64,000 bases of DNA from Schistocephalus solidus (taxonomy: Eukaryota; Platyhelminthes; Cestoda; Diphyllobothriidea; Diphyllobothriidae), in the NCBI GenBank assembly GCA_017591395.1, contig WEDG01002118.1, forward strand, positions 62,001-126,000, read 5' to 3'. The notes under the pieces are model-generated. The model did not search any database, had not been told where the DNA came from, and saw only the letters and a program-made list of their open reading frames with translations. Both the position numbers and the translations under genes were made by a program. Below are positions 47,611 to 59,302 of this stretch, piece after piece (position 1 is the first letter of the stretch; each line of letters starts with the position of its first letter).

Positions 47611-48586
47611 TGAAGAGTTGACAGAACGGAAATGGCCTGTCTGAATCAGCCTTCGTACAGTGTGACATAGTAGCACTGAGAGAACACCTATGTTGGTGTC
47701 AATAAAATTTATCATTACAAGATAAACTTCTGTGTGCGATGGTTTGATAATTGGAGAAACCGGAATTGCTTAAAGGGAATATATTTTTACTGCTGCTAAA
47801 CTTTCGAAAACCTTGGTCAGCGTCCATTTATAAATAGTTTGATGTGGACAATTAATCATAATTCTAAATGATTTGACGAATTGCTTGGCCTCATTCTAAG
47901 TGATTTTTTTCTGTCTCATCATAACGACTCACACTTTAGGCATGGTATTCAGATGCAACCATCTCGACCTTCATGTCTGCGTCATTAAATACATAAAACC
48001 AAGTACACTATAGTCGCACGGAATTTAAAAAATCCAAGGTAACCCGGACAGGCTTACACTTCTCCGCCACTGAGGTAAACGTTCGTAACGCCAGCGACCG
48101 AAAAGCCGCACAAACATTAATCAAAAGGTTGAGATAGGCAAAGCAGGAAAAAAATTTCAGTGCCAGATTTTATCATTCGGCCAGTCATTTAAACTTCCGA
48201 TTGAATTTCGGCAAGAATCGCCTTGAGAAGGAATAGTCGAAAAAGATATCTATGACGTCAGCAACAGGGCAAATCTGGTATGGTAAGTAACTTTAAAATC
48301 TACAAAACTTCCTCTTTATTTATATACCTTTAAAATATATTGGTTATGTTTTTCAAAGTCCAATCTCAGTTGTGCTATTTCTCTTCACATTTCATTGACC
48401 TGAATGCTGCACTGAAACATTCCTCTCGCTACCGTTATGTGAAATTGACAACCTAACTCGGGTTGTTTTAATAAGTAGCCTAAAAGAGGTGGGTGACAAC
48501 AGCATCGTTTGCTTGCTTGAGGTTTCCTAGGCATCAATCAGACTGCCGAAAATAACCATGCCCGGTAAAATTGCTTCATAAGTGGT
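47611..48586. other. Anonymous AT-rich sequence
   Basis: No gene or nameable repeat was seen. Confidence 0.4.
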
Positions 48587-48798
48587 GTGCATTTTCCCCT
48601 TGGATTTTCGATATCCGTATTCATATATTTTACGAAAAACGAAGAAACCTATTCTTTTCTACAAAAGAGAAGAACGCACCATCATTGGGACTGTGCGTGT
48701 ATTGGTCTAAAATTTTAGTGTGGTACAAGAGGCCATCATCAGATTAGTCCAACACAAACGAAGGTGGTAGTGGGGAGGGGCAGATGGGAGGTTGTACT
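48587..48798 (-). repeat. PLE C terminal unit 1 (distal)
   Basis: A 212-bp unit, directly repeated at 48799 onward. On the minus strand it has CTGATGA (48742-48736), then TGGCCTCTTGTACCA, CACTAAAA and TTTTAGACCAATACACG. CTGATGA is intact but the GAAA box reads TAAA. Confidence 0.75.
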
Positions 48799-49028
48799 GT
48801 GCATTTTTCTCTTGGATTTTCGTTGCCCTTATTCGCAAAAAATATATTTTACAAAAATGCACAAAGCTACTAATATCTACATCGCAGAAGAACGTGTGAT
48901 CATTAAGACTACGTGTATTGGTCTAAGGTTTCGGTCTGGTACAGGAGACTGTGCGCAAGCAGCAAGAAACAAGCAGTTCTCATACTCCAACGAGAGGGAA
49001 GATGGTAGGGGAAGGGGGGAGGTTGTGT
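48799..49028 (-). repeat. PLE C terminal unit 2 (proximal)
   Basis: The second tandem copy, about 230 bp, next to the GIY-YIG end. On the minus strand it has TCTCCTGTACCAGACCGAAA and CCTTAGACCAATACACG: here CGAAAC is intact (48933-48927) while the CTGATGA box is lost. Units 1 and 2 have thus lost complementary halves of the same motif. Confidence 0.75.
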
Positions 49029-49330
49029 TCGTGAGAAGGTGAACGAAGCGCGTCATAACATGGGGGGGTATGGCAACATGTCTGTTGATGGATTTGCTCT
49101 CAGACACCCAAACCTCTAACAGTTCCCTGTCCACCTTCTTGCTGGCTCGTGCGAAAACCCGCAAAGTGGTGTGAGTAACCCGCTGAGAACGGGGATCACC
49201 TCTCAGCACAGCCTGTTTGTGCTCCATTATTTGCGGGCTATGTCATCGTGCAGTCTGCCCTGTATGATGGTGGGAACAGTCATGACAAGGTATTTTTTTA
49301 TAAATGACCCAATATTGCTCACCTATTTCC
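48990..49330 (-). pseudogene. PLE C GIY-YIG endonuclease, inactivated
   Basis: On the minus strand, YKKIPCHDCSHHHTGQTAR gives the N-terminal core (IPC-C then TGQT in place of YIGQT). After an in-frame stop come MEHKQAVLRGDPRSQRVTHT, RVFARASKKVDRELLEVWVS and SKSINRHVAIPPH. The blocks HKQAVRRGDP, RASxK-RELLEAW and SINRH are the ordered PLE GIY-YIG blocks, including the Glu in RELLE. The segment corresponding to the THTLEGHEF-type text is shortened. Confidence 0.8.
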
Positions 49331-49703
49331 AGTCAGTTCTTCCTTTTACATCATTCGCATACGCATGGTAGTTGTCTGACGATGGGCGATTGCGACGTCG
49401 AACCCTGTAGCAATACGTTTCGTTGCTTCTGAGGGTACCAGAAAGCTGGAGGCTGACGAAGCTTGGCGGGTATCCATTCTTTGTCAGATGGTGCAGAAGG
49501 TGCCGTAGTTCTCGGGGTCGTCCCTCAGGTTAACTGCAATGTGTTTTTAATATTCGAAAAAGTGCTTGAATACAGCCGCGATTATGCAAAATCAGGTGGT
49601 TTCTGTGATAGCTACGAACCTGGGTTTTATTCGTTACCTGTCTAAACACCGTGTTGCTAAGTACTCGATCAGCTCTGCGTGTGATGAAAACGTCGAGGAA
49701 TGG

Positions 49704-50726
49704 CTAGGTACGGCATTGTCTTCTTCCATTCCGAATTGAATGTCGGGGCAAATGCATGTCTATGAATTCTGCTAGCTTATTCAATTCAACGATAGCAAGT
49801 GTGTCGTAGGTGTATCGGCGCCACAACGCAGGTTTTAAGTGACTGAAGGCAACCTTTTCTAGATCTTGCAAGACCAGTTCTATAATCAGACTGGATATTG
49901 GAAAACTCATCAGAGTGCCTTTGATCTGCTCGTATGGGGAAGTTTCGTTGGCAGAAGGCAAAGAATTGCATTAAGTGGTCAATTTAAGGGACTCCTCGTT
50001 TCTTCGTAGGTCTCCTTGAGCCGTTTCCGCTGACATCGCGTGCCAGGTCCAGTGGTATAGAGGGCAATAATTGTACCACGTCAAATAATACGACGATTTG
50101 ATCAGATTAAGCTTTCTTTCATAGATGACAGCCAGAAATTGGGAGGCCCAAGTGATGGAGGTCCTCAAGCCCTCTTGGGATTTTGGGAAATCCATAGAAC
50201 CTTACTAGGCCCTATCAGTTGGTTTCATCTGTCACCATTATTCGACTGATATCACGCTATTGCGCCTTAATCCGTTCAGGAGTCCGGTTGGCTAACGGAT
50301 AATCATTTAAGCCTGCAAAGAAGGCGTGGATTTGAAGGACTGTTTGTCGTCAAGGAGGGTTTGTGCTATCTCGTTGTAATCAATCCGGTGCACTACGATG
50401 GTTGCTTTCTGTTTATCGACTGGTAGCCCTCTTATGTTTTGTCCATTTTATATTTCTTTATTGGTTTTATTTCCGCGGGTGACGTTGTTAGTGAGCCCAT
50501 CGATAATCGATAGGGATGTGACCATCTGGCGCACTGTGTGCTTCACTTCGTTGGTTGCGTTAGCTTCTGTTGGCAGGGCATCAAGAGCAGCAACAAATTC
50601 GCCTGGCTTAGCATCCATCGTATTAAAGTTGGCTTCGGGACTCAGAACACTCAGTCTTTGTTCACTTGACTGCATTGATGAAAGATTGTGCCCCACATGA
50701 AGGTTTGCTTTAAATATGGCTTTCAA
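49704..50726 (-). pseudogene. PLE C reverse transcriptase, inactivated
   Basis: Fragments in several frames: 50726-50448 (acidic N-terminal region), about 50440-50330 (KATIVVHRIDYNEIAQTLLD, the PLE ADKGR-TVV region), 50195-49971 (FPKSQEGLRTSITW, normally a GFPKIHKEG-PLRPI text) and 49961-49704 (YEQIKGTLMSFPISSLIIEL, VLQDLEKVAFSHLKPALWRR, then YTYDTLAIVE). The family MGSP box reads MSFP and the YVDD box reads YTYD, so catalytic residues are lost as well as the frame. Confidence 0.78.
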
Positions 50727-52839
50727 TTTTCCGAATTACTGGTCTAGATTGTTTTCTGTAACCCTCAGGTAGCCCACCTTTTAATTTTAATCCTCGACTT
50801 TTAATTTAGTATAATGGCACACAGTTTACGTTGTCAATTGTGTTTTTTGTACTGATTTTAGGCGCAGAATACCTCTCCACTTGAGTTTAGGTTTAAAAAC
50901 TGAAGAAATCGGTTTGCTTTCCAGTTCGCATTTTCTCACTGAATAAACTTCTGCAGACTGTCAACATTTTATTTTGTTTTTGAAAGACGTGTATAGGGGG
51001 AATATGCAAATCTGTTTGCATTTTCCGAATAAGAAATGATTACGTAAATGCCCATTTCATTTCCAGTTCGCCCATCAACTAAAGCTTTCCAAACTTATCT
51101 CAGCAATCTCAGTTATATCTAGAGCATAGGTCTCTGGTAACGCTAAAATCGAACAAAGAAGATTTTCTCAAGTTTTTGAAAGCTGTCATGAAGCGATAGG
51201 GGTCAAACGGGTAATTTCATGGAGACTTTCCCCCTGTATTCATGCTTCCGAATAAGACCATATTTTTGTCCACATTTTTGATATTTCCAGTTGATTGTCA
51301 TAGTAGAACGATCGGCAATTTGAATGTTATCCAATCCAAGGGTGAGAAGGGCAGTAAGACTGACCGACATTTTTGCGGTAATCATTTAACATGCAGCACC
51401 ACAGGTTTTCGGAAAACGCACACCCACTTTGTAATTAACAGTTGACCTATACCTAGTTAACTTTGACTGGCTGCGGCCAATCGATAAAGGGTGAAATATC
51501 GGACTGCGTGCGGGCGTTGCCCGAGGTTTTCACATAAACGTACGCAGTGTTTGTCAAGCGAATGTGACGAGAGAAGCCCAAGAAACTGATGAACATGATA
51601 TAGGACAGCTACATCTGATTTAATTTAAATTACTTTTCTGAAATGTTTATTTATTTACATTAAGATTACTTAATTAGGATTTTTATACTAATTATCATGC
51701 AGCTTTACCCCAATATGCTTCAATTACACCAAACGTTCCGCTTTTGAATGGGCATTTTACTGGCTACTTGCAAAAACATCACTGTACAAATGACTGGTCA
51801 AGTATTATGTAATTGTTTCTCAGTGATTTTCGATGCCGTCATAAAACCAAATATTGTTTAAAGAAAACATATTTTAAGCTTTTTTTGACTCTAATTGGAT
51901 AGCTTATAATACCTTTAAATTTTGAACTCGATGGAAAAGTATATTTCCATTTTAAAAGGCTATAAATAATTGTATACGTGCAGTCTATAAAATTTCTTTA
52001 TATCCAACATTGTATCCATCCACTAATACAGCTCAAACATATATACCTTCATTGCCAAAATGTGCTAACCTTAAGTGAAATCTTCCTAAAGGCATACAGA
52101 AATGCTGGATTTTATTAAGGCGGAATGAATGCAGCCTATAGTTTGCAAACTTGGAATGCAGTATAACGGCCCGTCAGGTCAAAAATATTCGGAACATTTA
52201 AAAGTGTTGAGGATCAGTTGATACCGTTTCTTCAATGAATATATTTTCAGAAAACAAAACTCTTTCCAAATGAGCGCAATAAATATTATTTAAACGCATG
52301 TTCGCTTAAATATATATTTCATCTTCCGAAAGCTTCACAAATCAACGAGAAAACGTAATGCTACATAAATAGATAGTTTATACAGTTTAAGTATAATAAC
52401 CACCATCATTTTGGAATGAATGAAATATTTATGAATTATTTTTGCACGATAATTAACATAAGAAGTCTACTAAGCAATCTTTACAAAACGAAAACATTTT
52501 CACAATTGTCGGTTAACCATTCGTTCGATAATCATTATACTTCCAATTAAAAGGACTATTTTGGCGTCCGCAAAAATTCATCGTTCACAAAACCTAGGAC
52601 GTTATAGTGACAGGAACGTAAGTGCACGTAATGTGCACAGGAATTTGCGCTTACTCACATTTGACAGTAATGCATTTCATATTTCTTCCAAACTTCTGGA
52701 GAACCTAGCAAATCACTAAACATTTTTCGTGAAGGCTGGATTTCTAACCCCCAAGAGCGATTTGCTGTCGTGAGAAGGAAAATTGTAGATGTCATTGGAA
52801 CCCAAATTTCCTCATGAGTAGACCTGTAATCGGAGTTAT
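50727..52839. other. Anonymous AT-rich sequence
   Basis: No gene or repeat was recognised. Confidence 0.4.
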
Positions 52840-52964
52840 CGTTGCCACAGCCTGACAGAAAGCTGAATTCCTGAAAGAGACGACCAACCCATCTGCCACA
52901 GCGATGTCATTTTGCTGCAGGACTTTGAGCTGTCAGCTAGGAAAATAACATACAATGGACGGAC
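52840..52964. repeat. Diverged repeat pair, copy 1
   Basis: About 125 bp matching 53370-53494 in the same orientation. Shared blocks are GCCA-CA-CCTGACAGA, ACC/ATCTGCC-CA-C, TGCTGCAG-GACT, GTCAG-T-AGGAAAA and the closing GGAC. Similarity is partial. The family is unknown. Confidence 0.6.
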
Positions 52965-53369
52965 ATTGTTGTTTTTTCCTACGTCTAAAAACGCAAGCAA
53001 GCCGTAGGTAGGGGTCATAATTCATGCAAGAAAAATACACCGCTATCAGGGACAATATAGCTACTGCTAATAAAGATTTATTTTTAGATCGTTTTTACAA
53101 AATACGTGCCGCAAATGAAGCCATTCTCATGAAATCTCGGGAAAGGTTAGATATAGACGATTCTTCTTAGCTCAGCTTTTGTTAAATTCTTACACGGGCC
53201 CAGATGATTGAAGTAATTGTAAAATATTTCGACTAAGTGTAAAATTCTTTCGTGGGTTGATATGGGACACATGAGGAAGAAGGCAATTGGGTCTCAACAA
53301 GGAAAAAAGATGATGGTATTTAGCACGTAACGCAGATAATTTTATAAGGTTTTCATAGACTGGGTTGTG

Positions 53370-53494
53370 GTCGCCATACAACCTGACAGACAATAGACTT
53401 CTTCGAAACGGATGGCCATCACATTTGCCGCAACAATATCAATATGCTGCAGAGACTGCAAAGTGTCAGGTCAGGAAAACACGTTCAGCGGACG
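53370..53494. repeat. Diverged repeat pair, copy 2
   Basis: The partner of 52840-52964, about 530 bp away. Minus-strand open frames on both copies share LSVRL followed by an aromatic residue, hinting that the source sequence may once have been coding. Confidence 0.6.
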
Positions 53495-55350
53495 CTCCAA
53501 ATTGTGGTTGTGGAAGTCAAGCATTTCAAAATATCCGTCTCGGCGGTAGGGCGTCCATCCAGCTTAAATCCAAAGATCATTCGCTTACTTTGACGGAGCG
53601 TATAATTCACCAAATCTCATCTTGTCTACCGATCCTTACATGACCCGTCCGTTTTCATTTTATAACACTTCCTTTTTTACCATAACCAAACATATTCTCC
53701 AGACTGATACCACATACCTAGCACAGTTTTCTTCTCGGCATGAAACTGTTGTACTATACCTAAAACGTTTACAACAAACACTTGTGGAAGGTTTACCAAG
53801 AGACATTTTTGGTTCAAACATTTAAAAAACATACAATTTAGTCCAATGAAATGAAAAACTAATATTTTTTGGATAGGCGTTCTAGAAAATATATTTCAAT
53901 TTGCACGATCATCAAAAATCTATAGAAAAATACACAAATTAAGATGTCAGGTTTTTAAAGTGAGGATTTTTCGTGAGGCCAAAAAACCAGCGTTCTAACG
54001 CTGATATCTCGGTTTGTCTAAAATATGTTTGTTTTGTGCTCCAATTAGAACACATTCTACAGTTTTGGTTACTTTGCACGATACGTTAACTGAATGAAGT
54101 ATGCATTTAATAAGTAAACCTATATTTAAATGCTTAGAAATGATCGTAGTATAAATGAAAATTTTAATATTGTTTATCTTTTGTGTAGATATTTTATAAT
54201 CTGTGACTGCTTATACATAAAGTCAATATTTAATGCAGCATTGTATTTAAAGTAGCTAACACAAGTAATGAAGAAACAACGTTCAAGGAGCCGCAGTAGG
54301 CCTTTACAAATTTCACTTGTCTAGTTAAGTGGCCCTAACTGCGAACAATGACATGTGTCAACAGATGTCGTTGGCAGCTGTATGAGTTTGCAGCTCGAAT
54401 CAGCAGCCCGGCGTCCTTCCAAACCTCATTGGCACGTCGCTTTATTCATGTTACATACTTTTTCTCCATGACGGCAGCAAATATAAAATGATCAGAAGTT
54501 TGTTGTTGATATGTTATGTAACCCAATGGGGTGGATTTGTAAAGGTTTACCATCCTTATTTATCTAGGAAGGTACTGTACATTATGGTTTGCCTTGAGAA
54601 AAAGGTCGCGAATTAGCTTGCATGATAAACGCATTTTTATCTCCAACTAGTGCTATCAATGGTTACGTGGCCTGTATCAGGGTTTGGGCTTGAAAACTCA
54701 GTTTTAAATTATCGTTACGTATGAATCAGAAAGCTAGGTGCAGAAAGCAATCGTTAGTAAATAAATGTTGAACTAAGCGATAATTAGGCCTTCTTTAAAG
54801 TGATCCTTTCGTCTCTTTCGTGCCAAGAATATTGTAATTTGTGGAAGAAATTTATGTGAATAAACCAAACGTATAGACAAGAAGGTAACCAATGTGAGGG
54901 GTCTTCCTGCAGTCAACGTAGACTGAAATTTACCTGGTTTCTCATTATGAATTCTACCATAATGGAACTCAGTCAAGGGACAGACGTATGCAGAGATGTT
55001 TAACAGACGAAAACACGCGTAATACAATTTTTATATGCAATTCGAAGATGCAAAAATATAAAGAAGGATTAAGAAAGGTAAATTGCAGGGAATAAATTCT
55101 TTGGAAATGAATGGCTGTGTTACCGCACTAACCAGTAACGAACTATTATAACCCTTAAATTGGCAAAAAACAATGGATAGAGTTTTATCAACAGAAAGAA
55201 TAAGGGCTAAGGTTAAATTTGTTTGCAGTTAGGTGAACAAACGTGGGTTTGTAATAAGTCTAAGACAGTACTTAATACCCAGCTAGCTTGACGAAGCACT
55301 TTAAACATATATATTTATTTTTAAAGTTGCGAAAAGTCCCATTAAAAGAT
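53495..55350. other. Anonymous AT-rich sequence
   Basis: No gene was recognised. A slightly GC-richer patch at 54280-54450 has no open frame or motif. Confidence 0.4.
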
Positions 55351-55470
55351 TCAAAAGATGACTTGGCGAGCATATGAACTGCTTTCGATAACTTCTCTTC
55401 AGGCCAGTTTAACTATAGGGAAACGTTGGAACGTAGTAGAAATTTAAAACATGAAATCGATCATATTCGT
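55351..55470. repeat. 120-bp direct repeat, copy 1
   Basis: From TCAAAAGATGACTTGGCGAG to ATATTCGT. It matches 56362-56482 closely and contains GATAACTTCTCTTCAGGCCA and TATAGGGAAACGTTGGAACG. It may be a terminus of an interspersed element. Confidence 0.85.
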
Positions 55471-56361
55471 CCGTTTATGTTTCTTCGCAAGAAATTATTT
55501 CACAACTACTGCAACATCAATCAATTAAATCAGCCAGATTATACTCAGTTCAATCTCCAAAATTAAAATTAATTTTTATTACTCGGCGATCAACCAGAAT
55601 TATTTTTAGTGGTTTGGGCAATCTGTTGCAAAAGATTGTACTGGTAATTAATGAATATTTGATTAAACACAGAGCTTTACTAACGGTATCACTGATGAAG
55701 GGATTGGAGCTTTGGCTGACATTATGCAAATGCCGTCGTGAATAGGATTACCGCAGAACATGTCAGTTTTCACAAATGCGTCAAATGAATAGTTTTATAC
55801 GGCCTAAACTCCGAATACGTTTTCATGCCTTGCCGGCATCAATTTGTTTTCCAAGAAAGTTTCTACGTCATCAGTGGGTATCGGCAAATCCTTGAAAGAA
55901 TGCGGATTGTCTAAGCCTGACAGCATAATTTAATAATTCACAATGGAGAGACTTCTCAATTTATTCTTTGCTAAGTGGCAAAGATAGAGAACCTGCCTGT
56001 AAAAACTGAATGCGTCTCAATGTTTGCTTCAGGCTGTGTAGGGATACATGTTTTGATGCAAAAGGAAAAATCATGAGACAGCGCAAGATGCTATCTGCGC
56101 TGTCGTAGAGGGCTGTGTTTTCATGATAGCAGAACCATTAAGGTGAGATGTGTCTTGGTTTTGATATATAATGTGGTCGGAAGCGCCTTTCTTGGCAAAT
56201 AAAATTATCCATTAAACCAGAATATTATTGCTCGCTATATTCGGCATGTTAGTTCAAGGCTCACTACTTCAAGATCATCCAAGTCAGAAGCGAGTATTTT
56301 CAGACTCGCTGACCTGTAGACACTGTGCTGACGTTCTTTCGCATATAAAAATAATAATTTG
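55471..56361. other. Unique sequence between the 120-bp repeats
   Basis: About 890 bp between two direct repeats with no recognisable coding. It could be the interior of a small non-autonomous element, but this is not shown. Confidence 0.3.
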
Positions 56362-56482
56362 ATTAAAAGACGACTTGGCGAGCATTAGCGCAGCTTTAGA
56401 TAACTTCTCTTCAGGCCAGTACAGTTATAGGGAAACGTTGAAACGTATTAGAAATTTAAGATACGATATCGATTATATTCGT
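56362..56482. repeat. 120-bp direct repeat, copy 2
   Basis: From ATTAAAAGACGACTTGGCGA to ATATTCGT, the partner of 55351-55470. The central GATAACTTCTCTTCAGGCCA is identical in both copies. Confidence 0.85.
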
Positions 56483-59224
56483 GCAGTGTCCAAATAAAAT
56501 GTTTTCCTTATTTTGGAATTCAAATTTGATGATAATGCAATTTACTCTCAGATCTGCACAACGTTTTTCTGTTTGGCCCTCTTTGTCAATCCATTCTTCT
56601 CTTATGAATGGTTTGATTTTTGTTAAAAAGTGCTGAAATCAACCATTTTCATTTATTAATACACAAAATGTTAAAGAAATCAGGATCAAATTGATACAAA
56701 TTGTCAACCATTATATTGAGTAAGGATAATATTAAACTCCGGTTTAAATGGTGATGCTGATCTTTCGCAACTGAATATAAAAACTGATTGAATGTTTCAT
56801 CTATCACCAATTTTGACCACGTTTGCATAAAAGATTGCGTCAATGCGTTTTTAATCTCTCAAAATATATTGGTGGTAAGTAACGTTTGTTATTATTTAAG
56901 CGAAAAATAGACAAATTATATATCCAATGATAGTTGATTGAGTTCCTTAAACATTTTTGAATCGTTTATGCAACCGTCAGAAAATGCAAATTCGGTTACT
57001 TTGGGCAAGCTTTTAGTATATATTTTGGCCAAATATCTAATTTTGATTGAAATCGAGGAAACACTGCTTTCTGCTACGCAATGGCGGAAAGCAAGCAAAT
57101 TATTTCAGACAACTCAAACTTCCAAAATGTTATGTAAACAGCAGCACATTTCGTGAATCAGGGTTTCATTTTGTATTTCAAAAGGTTTTGAAAACTTTTA
57201 AAAAAGGATTTACATATTCGAACAGACGTCACCGCTGCCTATTTGTCAAGTATTTCCTTTTAGTATTAAATATCATGGAACATATTTGCGCATTAGCGTG
57301 TGTTCCTCTACCAGATCAACACAGGAAGATTCTATCAAGTCGTGCTTATTTTGCTTGAGGATAAGATTTGTTTCACGAAAGCTATGAAAAGCACAATGTT
57401 GCTTTAGTTCTTTTAGCCCTTGTCTTACAATCATTAAAGTCTGTGAATTTTCAACGGTGAATTTTCCCGCTTAAAGTACTCTCAAAAACTCTACGTTATA
57501 GAATAGCTGTTTCAATCAATAAATTGTATGTTTGTTCCAGACCATTTTTGTGCGGTTTATTTCTTCATACCGATTATGTTTCACATTTGTGCGAGTTCAT
57601 TAATATTGAAATTTTGTTTTGAGTTCCCGAACGTCATGCTTGGCTGCATGTAACAAGGCAGCTATGTTTAGAAGTTGAGGAATTTTTCTCGCGGTTAAAA
57701 CACTTGAGACGAAAATGCAGTAAAAACCACATAAACATTTGTGTTTTAAAGCATGACTATTTTTTTCAAGGGCCATTAAAATGTTCTATAAATAAATGCA
57801 TAAATGGTTCATCTTTCGCAGTCATTAAGGTTGTATTTAGCAAATTATGTTTCTGCTAATTTTAGCCAGAAACTGAAAGAAAACAGCATTATCAGAAAAG
57901 GTCCTCTATAGTTTTTAGATTAGTCCACCGTATTATTGACGTCTTAAACTAAGAAACCTTGAAAAAGGGTGCTGTAATTTAAGTAGAAATTAAAGTTTGC
58001 CATATGCCTGAATGGGTCAAACTTATTTTAGTTGCATATGCCTTTTTTGTTGAAAAACATTAGTGAAGTTTCTTAAGAGGCAACCTTATATGGGTGTCTC
58101 TTATAATAAAGTTTATTTTCGTGCAAGAGTCTGGGGATAATAATTAATTAGGGGTTATAATTCTCGTTTCGGTTAGTCCGTTTTTAACTTAGAACTATGA
58201 AAGTGCACGTTCGAATCACATACGCAAATCATTAAACTGGCGACCACTTATCCAATGGACATCCACACGCATCTTTGAATAAATTTTTAGTTCGTTTAGC
58301 AAATTGAATACGTTGACCATGGTTCAGGAAATTATATTCAGAATTCGGATATAATATTGACGTTTAAGAATAGGTTTAAGCTGCTGAAATCAGGAGAGGA
58401 TGCCCAATTTAGACTGCAATTTCTTTAAGTTATCTTCAAAAAACTGTCTTGCAACGAAATCACCGCTATCTTAGTATGTTGTTTCAGTTTATTTTCCATG
58501 CTGCTATATAGAGGATTGTCGGACCCATAATATATGCTAATATTAACGAAGAATCATTTATTAGCCTGAAAGCATTTTAAATACATCCACTCAAACAACA
58601 GCCTAAAAGACACGAATCATATTTCATTGAAAAGAAAAAACCGTTCCTTTATGAAGGCGAAAATGTCTCAAATGCAAAAATAGTGCCCACGGAGTGGAGG
58701 CACTTTTTAAAATAGAAACTTCATTCCTGTGACTAGTTAAACAGTGTAGGCACAGTTAAGTTATGAAAAACGATGCCTTTGCTATATGCAGTTTGGGCCA
58801 GTCAAATTTGCTATTTCTGGTCAGGTTTCTCATAATGGTTTTGTGACAAATCGATATAACTGATCCAGGTTTGTACTGTTGCAGATTAATGAGCTTAAAT
58901 TCCAGAAATTTCATTTAATAAAAACGTTAAAAGACCAACCTTTTGCGTGAGACAGCTGGTTGTCAAAGAATTCATTGACCAGTAAATTTAAAAAGCCTAT
59001 ATTAGTGAGATCATAGGCCTGACATTTGTGCATATTAAGTTGACGTTTTACTGTCAAACCTATTTGCACTTTTGTGACATTGGCATCCCCTGAGTTTGAG
59101 ATATTTCTTGAAATGAAAGTTAATACTTCCTTACTTTCATATATGTCTTGTGCTATGTATTTTGTTAATCATAGGGCTCTAAGATTAATTTGAATCTAGT
59201 GTGTTTAAACTAACAACTCCCGTT
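56483..59224. other. Anonymous AT-rich sequence
   Basis: No gene was recognised. The open frame at 57047-57358 (+) is 103 codons but has no family-like features. Confidence 0.4.
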
Positions 59225-59302
59225 GGAGCCTCGTATCACAAGAAGATAGAGCGCTTGCTAAACTAAAGGCCTCCACTAAGTGTCATTGGTTAGAATCCCG
59301 CC
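59225..59302 (+). repeat. tRNA-derived repeat head, degenerate
   Basis: TCGTATCACAAGAAGATAGA with GCGCTTGC resembles an A box plus anticodon-arm start. TTGGTTAGAATCCCGCC, about 35 bases later, resembles a B box with one substitution (TTAGAATCC for TTCGAATCC). The spacing fits a tRNA-derived SINE head. Its A-box and anticodon-arm text differ from the 47.45 kb type, so it may be another family. Confidence 0.45.

Larger units (their letters stand above)
48587..50726 (-). mobile_element. Penelope-like element 'PLE C', decayed, with tandem terminal repeats
   Basis: On the minus strand: an N-terminal region (50726-50448), the finger text LPVDKQKATIVVHRIDYNEI and LLDDKQSF (about 50425-50340), finger/palm pieces (FPKSQEG, 50160; YEQIKGTLMSFPISSLI-ELV, 49930), a damaged catalytic box (RRYTYDTLAIVE in place of YVDDT, about 49815), and the GIY-YIG domain (49320-49070). 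Two tandem copies of a roughly 212-230 bp terminal unit follow. The order identifies a PLE. Many stops and frameshifts are present. Its RT text differs from both PLE A and PLE B, so it is a separate lineage. The 5' limit may extend beyond 50726. Confidence 0.82.
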
